Both the position numbers and the translations under genes were made by a program. Of a DNA stretch of 64,000 nucleotides, positions 11,146 through 23,400 are shown in pieces (within the stretch, counting starts at the first letter, position 1; every line of letters starts with the position of its first letter). The notes beneath the pieces were generated by a model. It was not told where the DNA came from. It saw only the letters and a list, made by a program, of their open reading frames with translations, and searched no databases. Location: the NCBI GenBank assembly GCA_002946415.1, contig NJPS01000002.1:310001-374000 (forward strand), given 5' to 3'. Source of the DNA: Rutstroemia sp. NJR-2017a BVV2 (taxonomy: Eukaryota; Ascomycota; Leotiomycetes; Helotiales; Rutstroemiaceae).

Positions 11146-12835
11146 ATGGACTCGAAACAATTCAAAGAGGCGGCAACATCTGCCATTGATGAGAGTGAGT
11201 TCTTCTGGTTTCCCCAGCCATCCTTGATAAAGACTAACAAGTACAGTCATCAATTACTACGACAACATAGAAGATCGTCGGGTGGTATCTAATGTCGAGC
11301 CCGGCTACCTCAAGAAACTTCTTCCCGATGGTCCTCCTCAAAAAGGCGAACCATGGGCCGATATCCAGAAAGACATCGAGGAGAAAATCATGCCGGGTCT
11401 AACACATTGGTAAGTCCCTCGGATTCTCATCTGATGTTCCAGTGCTGATCTACCCAGGCAATCACCAAATTTCATGGCCTGGTTCCCCGCATCCTCCACC
11501 TTTGCTGGCATGCTGGGTGAAATGTACTCAGCAGCTTTTACCGCTCCAGCGTTCAATTGGATCTGCTCACCTGCCGTAACTGAGTTAGAAACCGTCGTCA
11601 CAGATTGGCTGGCCAAACTATTGAATCTTCCAGAGTGTTATCTGTCCACTACTCATGGTGGGGGTGTTATTCAGGGATCGGCCTCCGAAGCAATCGTCAC
11701 TGTAATGGTTGCAGCACGGGACAAGTACCTTCGCGAAACCACCAGCAATCTATCAGGAAATGCGCTCGAAGACGCAATTGCATACAAACGCAGCAAGCTT
11801 GTCGCACTCGGAAGCGTATTAGCGCACAGCTCAACCCAAAAAGCTGCACAAATCGCCGGTGTCAGATTCCGATCTGTTCCCATTCGCGCCGAAGATGACT
11901 TTGCCATGACGGGTGAGGAATTGCAAAAAGTGCTAGAAGAATGCAAAGCCCAAGGTCTTGAACCTTTCTACCTCACCACCACCCTAGGAACAACCGCAAC
12001 CTGCGCAGTCGACGACTTCGGCTCTATAGCCGACGTCCTTTCCAAATTCGCACCACCAGACCATCCCGGCGAAATCTGGGTGCACGTCGACGCAGCCTAC
12101 GCCGGCGCAGCTCTCGTCTGCCCCGAATACCACCACCTAACCTCCCACTTCCACCACTTCCACTCCTTCGACATGAACATGCACAAATGGCTTCTCACCA
12201 ACTTCGACGCCTCATGTCTGTACGTGAAAAAACGCAAAGACCTCATCGACGCCCTCTCCATCACCCCCAGCTACCTGCGCAACGAATTCTCCGAAAGCGG
12301 TCTCGTAACCGACTACCGCGACTGGCAAATCCCGCTCGGCCGCCGTTTCCGCAGTCTGAAAGTCTGGTTCGTGCTACGCAGCTACGGAGTCGAAGGCTTG
12401 CAAGAACATATTCGCCGGCATGTAAAACTCGGGGAGTATTTCTCCGATCTGATTAAATCGAGGAAAGATCTGTTTAGCATGATTACAGGGCCGAATTTCG
12501 CGCTTACGGTGTTTAATGTGGTGCCGAGGGAGGGAGAGGGAAAGGAGGAGCAGGATGCGCTTACGAAAGAGGTTTATGAGTTGGTTAATAAGAGAGGGGA
12601 GATCTTCCTTACCAGTGGAGTGGTCAATGGGACGTATGCGATTAGAGTTGTGAGCGCGAATCCGAAGGCGGAGGAGAGGTTTCTGAAGAAGGCTTTTGAG
12701 ATTCTGGTGAGAACGACGGAGGAGGTTAGGGATGGGAAGGAGGTGGCGGAGAAGGTTAATGGGGTTGTGGTGGATGGAAAGGGGGAGGGAGTGGGTGAGG
12801 TGGCGGTTGTGAAGGGGAATGGTGCGGCAAAATAG
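11146..12835 (+). CDS. PLP-dependent aromatic amino-acid decarboxylase
   Basis: Three exons, 11146-11194, 11247-11409 and 11458-12835 (introns 52 and 48 nt); 529 residues. It is a group II decarboxylase of the DOPA/tyrosine/tryptophan type: N-terminal INYYDNIEDRRVVSNVEPGY and MPGLTHWQSPNFMAWFPA (substrate-side region of AADC), STTHGGGVIQGSASEA (PLP phosphate region), VHVDAAYAGAAL (Asp that pairs with the PLP ring nitrogen), and NMHKW with the Schiff-base lysine K314. It would convert an aromatic L-amino acid (DOPA, tyrosine, tryptophan or 5-HTP) to the amine plus CO2 in the cytosol. Substrate choice cannot be read from the sequence. The last 40 residues form a low-complexity Gly/Val/Lys/Glu tail not needed for the fold. 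Wobble-position use shifts from C-rich to G-rich between the middle and the 3' end of exon 3. Confidence 0.92.
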
Positions 12836-13484
12836 ATCTGCTTGTTTGGTAGATATCTCTGAGGCTTCGTACATGGTTTATGGTTAGATGATTGTACATA
12901 AAATAGACAGTTTTCCACTCAGTTAGCAATTGGAATTATTCATATCCATTTGCGGATTCAAATCGAAGTTTAGCGGTTGGTTTTTAGTGCGACTCCTGCA
13001 TGAGAGCTCCAAATGTTCGAAGGGTTTATCGCTGGAATGAAAGATTTTGACTCGAGCCGCTCTCTTTCTCCACGATGGGACTGTGAAAATGTAGCGCAAC
13101 ACCCCAAAGCCGTCGGCGTCCAAATCCTGTCGGTGTTTCTCGATTTAAAGGAATATTGCTAGCGAAGACCACGTCAACCATGTCAAATATCACAATCTTC
13201 TACCAAAAAATTAGAACCTGTCGATGCACTCAATCGATGCGTGAAAACTTTGTGAGAGAGATTACTGGATGGAAGTTCAATCCTACGCATCCCATTCCAC
13301 AAACTGCGCGCAACTACCAAAAATCGCTTACCGTACCTCCAATCCTCCTCGCATATACAACAAAAAACCGTTAATCACCAAAAGGAAGCAACATTTTCAG
13401 TTCTTTATGCCAAAAATTAAAAAAAACTTCCGGGAAAGATCCAAAAAACAAGTACCAAAAGCGAATGTCCGCAGGAGATGTGAT
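12836..13484. other. Intergenic region, no gene seen
   Basis: 3' flank of the decarboxylase up to the tRNA. Small ORFs on both strands lack any recognised feature. Several A-runs near 13420-13460 follow the tRNA gene and are T-runs on its transcribed strand, so they fit RNA polymerase III termination. Confidence 0.6.
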
Positions 13485-13558
13485 CTCCCTCGGGTGGGCT
13501 CGAACCACCAACCTCTCGATTAACAGTCGAACGCGCTAGCCAATTGCGCCACGAGGGA
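13485..13558 (-). tRNA. tRNA-Asn (GTT anticodon)
   Basis: 74 nt on the minus strand. The 7-bp acceptor stem TCCCTCG/CGAGGGA closes perfectly with discriminator G. The A-box (TGGCGCAATTGGC) and B-box (GGTTCGAGCC) are canonical. The anticodon loop CTGTTAA gives anticodon GTT (plus-strand 13522-13524) on a 5-bp TCGA(C/T)-type stem. No intron. The encoded CCA is absent, as in eukaryotes. Confidence 0.95.
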
Positions 13559-14144
13559 CGAAGTGAATACTTGTTGATGGAGAAGTTTGTTCTTAATGAT
13601 AAATATGTACCTTATATAAAATACAGAACATCAAAAAACAGTCACATATTTTAAAGAAACTCTGGAAAGATGTACTAGCTGGATTGAAATTTGGTGGGGT
13701 CTTTTTTCTGGCTGGGGGATGATTTAGATTTAAAAAGCAGTTAAAAAAAACGTCGCTCATCGATAATCTCGTGTGGAGGTCTCATTTCGTAATTCTGTCA
13801 ATTTGATGGCCAGCATATTGCCGAACAGCGACGCCTTAGTCTAGAGAGGGGCATCAACATCATTATCGAGAGCATTGAAGAGCAAGTTTCACCAGCATAT
13901 AAGATCATAAGATCAAGAAACGAATATAAACATTGAATAAAGGAGCGATAAAGTCCCGAACATATGTACAAGGAAGAATATATACAGTTCGAAAGATATA
14001 GGAAAGAGATCCTAGCAATTTGCATGGCCAGCATTAGGCAACTTTTCTTCTTCGGTAGGAACTTTTCCAGACGGACAATGATCATAGAAACCGATCACCT
14101 TTTCCCAACCACAGCGAATCGAAAGTTACTAGCCAATCAACTCT
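13559..14144. other. Intergenic region, no gene seen
   Basis: Between tRNA-Asn and the 3' end of the endopolygalacturonase. AT-rich, with short ORFs only; it probably contains the endoPG 3' UTR and the tRNA 5' flank. Confidence 0.6.
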
Positions 14145-15647
14145 CTACAAAGAGCAGGAAACTCCACCGGATGATGGGACGTTCAAGCAAGATGAAGAGG
14201 TCTTTCCACCAGTGACGGAGACACCAGTCCAGGTCCACTAATATTAAAGTCAGCTCTGTTCATCCAAATCCGAATCCAGAATAAAAACTCACATTAGTGC
14301 AGCTACCGCTTCCACACTCAACCAAGATGTTAGTAGCAGTGGACTCCACAGTTCCAGTAACGTTCTCGAGGATGAATTTGCTGATCGTAACACCGTTGGT
14401 TGGGCTACCGCTGGTTCCATCGTAGGCTTGGTTGACGACGATACCGTAGTCAGTGATGCCGGAGAGGGTGATGTCTTGGTAGGTGATGCCGGAGACGGTT
14501 CCGGTGTCGCCGGAGATGGTCTTGATGCGGACACCTAGGGAGGGTTTAGTACTTCATGGAGATGATGGGAAGAATCATTTTCAAAGTTGGGGGAGACGAA
14601 CCATTTTGGGAGTTCTTGATCTCACTGTTGTAGAAGAGGACGGTCTCAACTATGTTATCGCTTCGGCCTCCAACGGATCCAATGGAGAGACCATGGCCAC
14701 CTGAGCAGACACCGTTTTCGAATGTGATGCTCTGGGATAGAAATATTAGCATTAATATTGGATGAAAAGTTTTAGTAGGCTTACGGTTCCAGAGTTGATA
14801 GCTACACAGTCATCTTGGTTGTACACATTCGCACCAGTGATCGTAATACCAGAGCTAGATCCAATATCAAAACCATCAGTGTTAGCACCGAGGTCACCGG
14901 TATCACCAGCTGTTGCATCAATGGTGACTCCGCTGATGGTCAGATCGGTAGCGGTGTTGATGCTGAAAACTTGAACAGGGGGGTTTAAGATGTAGAGGTT
15001 CTCAATCTTGGAGGAGATCATGCTGTGAGCGTAGAAGAACTTTGGCTTCGTCTTTCCTCCGTTCGAACCTTCTCCGTCCCAATACTTGGCTCCTTGGCCA
15101 TCGAGCACGGCGCCAGTGGTTTGAGTGACAGTGATATCGGTTCCGGACACAGACACCAAGGGACCGGCCCATTCTTCATAACCAAAAGTTGTGGTACCCT
15201 CAAAGATGACCTATTCAGATGATTAGCATACCGAGTACGTCTAGAATTTGGGTTGTTTCAACTCACTGTGGTTCCTTCGTTGAGACCAGTCAAGTCAAGG
15301 GTGGTACCAGAGGGGACAGCTCTAAAAAGTTCGGTTAGTGATGAGTTCCAGTGGAAGAAGGTTGTATGAAGAGATTTGGTGGTTGATCATGTTAGAGATT
15401 CATGGGTATGCCGAGACTGATGGACAGAAAGACTTGGAAGAACTGGGTGTGCTTACAGTGCCGACAAGACGATAGTAGAGCAGGAAGTCTTCGACTTGCT
15501 AGCGGAAGAAGCTCCTCCAGAACCCGAGAAAGTACAAGTAGTAGCTCTTTCCTCGAGGTTAGGAGCGGCAGTAGGAGCTGGTGTGGGAGCAGCCGCGACC
15601 AGCGAGGACAGGGCACCCAAAAGAAGGAAGGCAGATAGCTTGGCCAT
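14145..15647 (-). CDS. Secreted endopolygalacturonase (GH28)
   Basis: Six exons, 15647-15457, 15321-15267, 15210-14785, 14731-14602, 14534-14293 and 14237-14145 (introns 135, 56, 53, 67 and 55 nt); 378 residues, the usual size of fungal endoPGs. A signal peptide (about 1-20) is followed by a short Pro/Ala propeptide ending LEERA, a likely Kex2-type maturation site. All GH28 signatures are present in order: [19 protein letters not shown] (catalytic Asp residues), [15 protein letters not shown] (catalytic His) and VRIKTISG. The beta-helix repeat pattern runs through the middle, with paired Cys near the C-terminus. It cleaves alpha-1,4-galacturonan in pectin outside the cell, a key function of plant-infecting and saprotrophic fungi. 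The intron-rich layout is typical of the family. No linked pectin cluster is seen. Confidence 0.95.
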
Positions 15648-18327
15648 TGTAATGAAGACTGAAGAAGAAGTAGAAAGATGAACCGATGAATGTTGTGTGA
15701 TCTCTTGGCTATGAAGACGCCGACTTGGCATCTTTATATAAGTTCTTGGCCGCAGCTCGGCATTCGCGTCGCCCCTTTCGGAGAGACTCTAAGTGCTGGA
15801 AGAATATTAGATGTGGAGGTTACCTCCGCTCTGGTATGGGTATTAGGAAGACGGAAGATTTCTAGATTGTTGGAGTGGGTATCTGTGAAATGTGAGGGTC
15901 GCATTACCACACTTTCCCCCTTCCCTTCACTTTGAGAGTTTCAGGACTATTGGCGACGTAGTCATGTCTCCAGCCCAGATCAACCGCCTCTTGCAGAGAG
16001 AACGTGCTCGGTGACTGGACTCGGAGAGACATATTGAACAGTAAAAGGAGCATAATTCTTCCGTATCAGATCTCGTGAACATGTTCGCGTTAGTCGTCCA
16101 TGTCGATGGAAGACCCACTTTCGTGAATCGTGCTCCGCGCAAGCGTATGCGATAGGTCAATTTGAGGTCGGCAGTCTGATGTTTCCCCGGATTTTTGAGA
16201 AATTAAGTGTGATGGAACACGTAACGATCACCCCCTCATTTACTTCTTGGATGTTAATAGCCTAAGTAGCAAAGACTCCTTTGATTGGAGTTCCCCACAT
16301 TCTGGCTTGCTTCGGATCTTATGGAATGATCATAGAACTAAGTTAAGCATGTCGTTGCCACTGCGGGCTTTTCAGGTACCCAGCAATTAAGATGTCAAAA
16401 TCTCTTGTCCATACTTGGCGCAGTAGATCTAAATTGCGAAGTGTTTAGTTCCCGTTCAACGATCGTAGACCCGGCTTGGCTTGCTGTGTGTGTGTTTATA
16501 AGGTAGAGCAAAATGCTACCACCGGTCGCGTCGTCCAAATAGAAAACTCTGCGCAAAGGAGTTGATGGGACACACGGCAGATGGGAAGAAGAATTAGCCA
16601 TGCAGTTCGCGAATGTACCGAACTTGCCGCTATCAAGCATTGATTGGTGGATGTGGAGACATCTTTCGTAGAGAAAACATTTCCTCCAAGCAGCAGCGAG
16701 GATTTCGGTCCCGAATCATTTAGCACCGTGCAAGCCGGACCACATCCTGGACAAAGCTTGTTTCATGGGAACAATCTAGAAGGTGAATAGATATCGCTTT
16801 CGGAGATGGGGTTAAAATGGCGAAGTCGTGTCTATGATCCACCACGCATTTCATCGGATGTTCTCTGGGGTGCAGTAATTTCCGAGCCCCATTGGGGATA
16901 CAGGATGTACTCCGCAAAAGTCTCTTTGTTTCTTGGGTCGGCTTTTTCTCTCGAAAACCATGTGTCGTTGTCTTTGCATGCAGCAAAAGCAAGCCTCATT
17001 CGTCAGTGGCTTTTACTTTCCATGTACTCGCCTTTTCAAAGTAAATCACGAGGTGCTCCCTTTTGCGCCAGGACAGGAATAATTCAAGAACAAAATCTTT
17101 CCACCAGTCGGTTTGTTGCACTTACGTCCAGCAACACATTCGGTCGAAGTAGCATTCGGGTCACTTACCTTACCGCGTCCTTGACCATCTGGGATTTTCA
17201 TCCGTTCGAGCGACTTCATCCTTCTTCTCGATATTAGTTCACTGACGTCAGTTGATAGGTCCATCGGATGAGAAGTTATATCAGAACACCTCAATGCGGT
17301 ACATCCGTTCCCAAAGTGCCCGAAATCTCGTCGATCTTCGTTCTCCACCAAGAGAAGATAAGAGCAAAGCATATACTTACTCAGCTATCCTTAGTCAGTA
17401 CATGCAGAACAGCAGAAAGTGCGTCTTCAATATATTTCGCTCCTAAGAGTTTATTGAATGAGGCCACTGTGATGACTTGAGCTCTGTAGTGTGTATTGCA
17501 GTGTATCAAATGATACTCCGATACGGCGAAATGGCCCCAGAGACCGCGCCAGACATTTGAGGAATTCTGCACCTACCGGCCTTTTACAGGTTATTCACGG
17601 CAATATCTCTGACGACGAAGACCCTCTTGAGGTCTTGGAAAGTCCCACATGTCAAAGTCGCTGGACCAAGAACATCGCACCAGAAAATAAAATGGATCCG
17701 GTATCATTTTGAATTGGAAAGACGAAGCTCTATTAGAAATTGTACAAGAAAGGCAACAACTGGCACATCTCGGCTGATGAAAGACAAAGTAAATGGCAGT
17801 GTGTAGCCACATTGAACCATAAAGAAAGTAAATGGAACCGCACTGAGAGATTAGTCCTAGCCACCGAATTTCAACTGTTGATTAGATCGACTGGATGTCA
17901 TTTCTTCAGAGGGCTGAGCTGCACCAAGAGGGTAGTTATTGCAGAGATCATCCCACTGTTGACGAAATCTTAAATGACTACCAAGCATTTGCGAACATCG
18001 TGGACTGTAGCCGCAGAACTCGTGCCAAATGAGAGGTCTTCTTTCGGCTTCGTGTTGAAAGTTGGCGGACCGGTTCCAGTCGTTGAAGAACTGAGAAGAA
18101 GTAGTAAGGAATTCATCGGTCTCTTCACGGGTGGCATTCGGTTTGTAGAAGATTTTCGTTGGACTGGCAGCTCACTTGTAGAGCGCGAATTTCCGAGTCT
18201 TACAATGAGCATATGCGACCGCGCAGGAGCACTGATAGACGAAGGAAGGATGTAGTGATTAACTTTCGGAGCAATGAAGACACAAGCTAATTCGTTGTCG
18301 CAGGACCCAGGTGCCGCCAGCGTTATT
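15648..18327. other. Long gene-poor stretch
   Basis: It contains the endoPG promoter at the left. ORFs of up to about 143 codons occur on both strands (for example 16806-17237 plus, 17046-17372 minus), but none shows a recognisable domain, signal peptide or consistent splicing. On the minus strand at 17970-18515 an ORF overlaps the end of the 2EXR gene in another frame and looks like a shadow. I see no supported gene. Confidence 0.45.
15733..15740 (-). promoter_or_regulatory. TATA-box candidate of the endopolygalacturonase gene
   Basis: The minus strand reads TATATAAA about 86 bp before the ATG at 15647. Confidence 0.5.
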
Positions 18328-19197
18328 CTATTTCGTGCAATGAACCATGACAACTTCCGGGATATGAACCGCAGTGTTGTTCTTCGGATTTTCTTTCGCG
18401 TTCTTCTCCAGCTCAAACTCCAATTTCGCTTTCCAAAAGCTGTCAGGCGTGACATCGTCAGGCCGTCTTCCATGCCATCGACTTGCATTGCACCCCTGGT
18501 AGCAGGGTCTTCCACTCTCAGCTGATGGGCAAAATACCAGTCGAACTTGCTCGAGATTCTGAAGCATCTCTAGTGAACAAAACCTAGGTCTCCCAACATC
18601 ACAAGCTGGCTTTATGTACATCTCCCAACAACGAATATCAATGGCCTTAACGCCATCCAACCAATTACGGTCCTTTAGCTTGCCCGTCTGAAATGAATTT
18701 ATCCACACGTCTGTTGGGGGGATCCCTATGTGTAGTATATCTCTAACATGTATTAAATCTTGAAGATAAAAGTAAGGTGTATCACGCGCCGGGTCGAAGC
18801 AAATAATCTTAGCTTTTCCATTCAGGTTGCCATGTGTCTTGTTATACATAGCAAAAACCCGATAGTTTGCGAGAGTTTCTCGACGACTTTCTCGGTTGAC
18901 GTAAAGTGTAACAGGCAGTGGAAAACACCCTTCACTAATGCATTTGCATCTATCTTTTCTGAAATCGTGATTTATTTGAATGCAGATTCCAGGAGGAGGA
19001 CTTAGATTGACCTCCCGTGGATCAGGGAACGCATATCGCCATATGTGCAGACGCAATTCAGGTGGAAGCTGTGGAAAGCGGTGGAATGTCTTTTGTGCGG
19101 GTGCCTGTAGTGCGAGCGCTCTTTCTTTGTCTGGTATATGCGGTGAGAGTATGGAAAGTGAGGATGCAGTATCGTTGGCTTCGAGGAATGATGCCAT
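18328..19197 (-). CDS. 2EXR-domain protein
   Basis: A single uninterrupted exon of 289 residues. Residues about 39-55 read FHRFPQLPPELRLHIWRYAF, the F-xx-LPxELRxxIW signature of the fungal 2EXR domain, followed by the usual VNRESRRETLANY helix about 60 residues later and by the family's C-terminal ISxxG- and FWKAKLEFEL-like segments. 2EXR proteins are a large, lineage-expanded fungal family with no assigned biochemical role. There is no signal peptide or TM segment, so it is probably cytosolic or nuclear. The start is set at the first ATG, with an EAND..SSL Ser-rich leader. Confidence 0.8.
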   Translation of the reverse strand: MASFLEANDTASSLSILSPHIPDKERALALQAPAQKTFHRFPQLPPELRLHIWRYAFPDPREVNLSPPPGICIQINHDFRKDRCKCISEGCFPLPVTLYVNRESRRETLANYRVFAMYNKTHGNLNGKAKIICFDPARDTPYFYLQDLIHVRDILHIGIPPTDVWINSFQTGKLKDRNWLDGVKAIDIRCWEMYIKPACDVGRPRFCSLEMLQNLEQVRLVFCPSAESGRPCYQGCNASRWHGRRPDDVTPDSFWKAKLEFELEKNAKENPKNNTAVHIPEVVMVHCTK

Positions 19198-20325
19198 ATC
19201 TAATTAAACTTCATCAGTGGACGTCCATCAACCCATTTTTTGAGGTGATTGACTTACTTTCGTCGTTCTTTTGCAATCCAAATCTGAAAGAAAACCGAAG
19301 TTTCTTTCACAAAAGTGCTTCCCGGAGAATAGGTATTTGAACGAAAATAGTGGCTGTTATCAAATCGACGAAATGACACGAGAAGTTGTGAAGCCACCAT
19401 TTAATTCACCAATGAATACGCGAATGGGCACGGCCGGGGAAGGAAATTCACTGCTCTATTCACTTACTCATCTATCCATCACACAAAAGGAATACAATTC
19501 CCAGACATTAATCTACTCATTCTCATATATGCATGCTAAATTTCGATGCCATCGAACTCTGTTTATTCTGCGAGTATTTGCGACTCGATAGAGGTGGTAT
19601 GGTCATGCCGTCTGGAGAGTTGGGTGGTAGCGGATTGATATCTCGTCGAGCTAGTTTATACAGTATACTATCTCCATTACATCCATTAATCGACGACGAA
19701 GATCTGACCGAGTTGAGCGCTACTAACGCTATTCGTCGTTGTGATTTCTCTAGTATTGTTGTTGTTGTCATTTTTATAGTGTCATCACTGTTGTCATTTG
19801 CAGAGTGAGCATCGACTTATATTGCTCTTCTCTTCCGTTCCTGTGAACGAAGTATACGATATATATCCGTGAAGTGTAGTCAGACTAGCTGTACTCCCAT
19901 AGCTTGCGCCCCATGCGTTTTTTAGAACCGCTTTTGTTTCCTAGCAACTTACAAGACTTCGAATTGTGAAAGGGGGTTGAGGTTTATATAGTAGATAGAG
20001 GAAGCTAATCCAAAGGGGGATGCATGGGAGGGAGTATGGATATCCAATAGAATATCACCATCGTGTGAGTGCTTGATTCACTACATAGAAAACTTGGGAT
20101 GGTTTCGCAAACAGTAAACCTTGGCTCCGAATTCATTTATTATTAACAGTCATTTGAGATGTATGAAAAACCTCTCCATCCTCAAAAATCATTCACCATA
20201 AAAAGAAACATGACGGTTCCGCGTCGCACCGCCGCCGAGAAAACTAACGAGCATCCACATCCTCATACTGCTAGTGACTATCTAACTGCGCTGATACGTG
20301 GTTCAATGAATCAAGAAATAATTCA
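19198..20325. other. Intergenic region, no supported gene
   Basis: Between the 2EXR start and the tail of the NACHT gene. A minus-strand ORF at 19771-19523 (82 codons, basic/Ser-rich) cannot be separated from chance. The part next to 20400 is an in-frame continuation of the His/Asp-rich tail of the NACHT gene, treated separately. Confidence 0.45.
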
Positions 20326-20400
20326 GTGGTGCACGTCCTCTTCCGAATCATGATCATGGTCGTGGTGATGGTGGTGGTCATGATGTAGAACATCACAGTC
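20326..20400 (-). other. In-frame His/Asp-rich codons beyond the stop of the NACHT gene
   Basis: Directly after the TAG at 20403-20401 the same frame continues for 25 sense codons to a TGA at 20325-20323. It has the same composition as the upstream tail, with nine His and seven Asp residues in alternating runs plus an SEED acidic step. This suggests a longer ancestral C-terminus cut by a nonsense mutation, or stop-codon read-through. There is no GT donor that would plausibly splice out the TAG. Confidence 0.6.
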
Positions 20401-23400
20401 CTAATTCCCATCAGAATGTTCGTGATCGCTGTCATCTGAGTCCTCTGAATCGTGGTCGTGTGGATGTCTTCCATGATGAATTGCTGGCGTGTCTTTATCA
20501 TCATCATCGCCTGACTCCTCTGAATCATGATGTAGCTCATGATGTCCCTGGGGGTGCAGTGGAGTTCCTTCATCATCATCGCTTGAATCGTCTTCGTCGT
20601 CGTCACTTGAATCCTCTACTTCATGATCTGAGTCTGAATCTGAATCTTCATCGCTATCGTCATCGCTGTCGCTATCTTTGTCGTGAGAGTCCTCTTGTTT
20701 GCCGTTTCTTAGAAGCTTCTGTTTATCATCATCGTCCGAATCATTATCACTGTCGCTGTCTGGATCGTCACTTTCTTCATCAGCATCGGTATCGGTATCA
20801 TTCTCGGTATCGTCGTCATCATGCTTAACGTGAGGAGGCTTAACGTGGGAAGGCTTAACGTGAGAAGGCTTAACGTGAGAAGGCCTAGCAGTGTGGCTAG
20901 ACCCGGTCCGAGGGTTAACATGTGCAGACTGAGCTTCACACCCGTTTACGGCTCGATGCTTAGCAGAAGGCCAAACTGAACTGGAATATTGACTTTCGTG
21001 CTGGGTTACAGCTCCATTTCCATAGTCATTAGCGTGATCATTACCATTCGCCCCCATACGAGATAGGCCATTTGCGGGCTGCCTTGAGATTTGAGGCTGT
21101 CTTGATATGTGATTTGGTGTGATATGAGCTTCAACCTTCCTAGGCCGGGGCAGTGGTGCTGCCATAGTTTGGTGCTGAGCAGGAAGTTTGGCTGCGCTCT
21201 GGCTTTGGCGTTGAATTGACTGTTGAGGGCTAGCCATAGCTCGACTTGCAACCTCAAGCTTAGCTGCAATCGCTTTTACGGCGCGGGGTGTGTTACTTTC
21301 GCGTAATCTGCTAGCTGCGGATGCCCCTAATTGTCGGCTTTTGGCGACTGAATCGGCCTTTAGTTCAGCCTTTGGACGTCCGTGATTGAGTGGAAGCTTG
21401 GCTGCGGCTTGGTGGATCGGGATCTTAGCCGTATTATGGGTTTGAAATAGAGGCCGAGCTGCAGTTGAATGTTGAACTGGGAAGTTGGCTGTATTTTGGG
21501 GTGGGACTGAAGGCCAAGGTGCAGCTGGATGGTGAATTGGAAAGTTGCCCGTAACTTGGGGTGGAATTAGAGGCCACGCTGCAGCTGAATTTTGAACCGG
21601 GAAATTGCCCGTATTTTCGGGTGGAATTGAAGGCCAAGACGTAGCTTGGTCTTGAAACGGGAACTTAGTATATTCATGTTGGAATGAAGGGCGAACTGCT
21701 GCTTCATATCCACGCGTACTGTCGTTCTCGGCTGTCATTTCTTTGTTTCTATTGAGATCCAGAAGTTCATTATGAATTTGTCCTCTTCTATTCGCACCGA
21801 AGGGTCCGTCTTGGATCTCTCTAGCCCCTTGGAAAGACACTAGCTCAAGTCCGGTTGCTCCATGTTGAGCTAGGAGATTCTCCACACCTCTATTCCCATT
21901 CTGACGAGCCAAGTCGACCGTATTGATACCACTCTCGCTTGGGTCAACACCGGCTTCCATTAACTGCATTATTACTGCCTGGTGGCCCTTACTCGATGCC
22001 ATAATCAACGCTAGGCCCTTTGACTTGATATCCTTCGTCAAGAGAACCTTCACAACCTTCTCATGTCCATTTGCTGCTGCTAGAACTAGTGGCGTACCAT
22101 CATAGCTCTTATGAACAGGATTGGCGCGATACTGATCGCTCAAAAGCAGCTCGACGATGTCAACATCGCCAACAGCAGCGGCCTGGCACAGTGGAGTCAT
22201 GGATAACTCGTCGACCGCGTCTGGGTCCTGGCCTTTTTCGAGCAGCCTCTTGACGATGCTGGTAAGTCGAAAAGACGTAGCGACGTGTAAAGCAGAGCTG
22301 CACTTGGGCATTATTTCCTGGGTGGTATTGAAATATACCAACTTGTGAGAACTGGATTTGTCGTAATTTTGAGCTTGGCTTGCTGCACCGACCTTGAGAC
22401 GGTCTTGGAGGAAAGAAAATAGGATTTTCGAATCGCTGGGGTCCAAACAATCTATAACATGTTTTGCGTGGAACCCCCAATTCTCGGCTGCATACTTGTA
22501 GAGAGGATAGTCTTCGAACCGTCGTATGAGCTCTTTTTCTGTGCGGCATGGACCGGCTCGGAACTCGTCAAAATTTAAATAAGTAACGCACGTCATGGCC
22601 AGTTGCCGGTGAGCTTCCATCAGAGACATATCAACATCCTGCGAATCTCCGGAATTCTGGGTACTGCTGTCAATTGGTTTGGTATTGATGGTACAGAGCT
22701 GGACCTGGAAGAAGTCCTTGGCGGTAGAATGGATAAACCCGATAGTATCGTTCTCTCGGTCGACTCTTACTAGCCCCGCACAGGCAGATAGAATTTCATC
22801 GATAGGATGTAAATCCCGCTCATGTACGTTCGAGGATGATGTCCCAATCTTTATGGCAAATGCATTCCTCAGTTGGACAGTGGTGAAGGATGTCTGAGCG
22901 AACGTAAGCCAGGTAAATACGGCTTGCGCAAGCCGGCGAACATCCAGCGTCCGGAGATTGATTTGATCTACCGCTTTCGAATACACGAACATCAACTTTT
23001 CTCTGGATCCCGATTCATTGAGGTCACTAGGGAGGTTTTTGAATTCATCTAGTGTAGCTGTGATGTCGTCTGTTTTTGGCTTGTCTTTAAGTAGGCCCAG
23101 GAATAGATGAGCGAGGAGAAATCTATGATCGGTCAGTTAAGTAATTCGTGAGAATGTGGCAAGTAGAGCTTACGATCCATCTGACGCATCGGATATTGTA
23201 TTCGCAACACTTTCCTTCAACTCCGGACTCTCCTTATCGAGGAATTTAGATATCTTTCCTACATTCTCTTTAACATAAAGAGAGATATCTTCTCTTGCAG
23301 CGTTGATCGGCAAATGTACGGCATGTTTGAAGCGGCTTTCAATCTCATGATCGTATCTCGAAGTCGCGAAGATACCAACATTCGAGCTCTTTTGAAGATC

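Noticed and set aside
12374..12874. 166-codon minus-strand ORF
   Set aside because: Antisense shadow of the decarboxylase exon 3; no domain.
16806..17237. 143-codon plus-strand ORF in the gene-poor stretch
   Set aside because: No start context, domain, signal peptide or codon pattern that separates it from chance.
17970..18515. 181-codon minus-strand ORF overlapping the end of the 2EXR gene
   Set aside because: It overlaps the well-supported 2EXR frame, has no domain, and its composition is that of a frame-shifted shadow.
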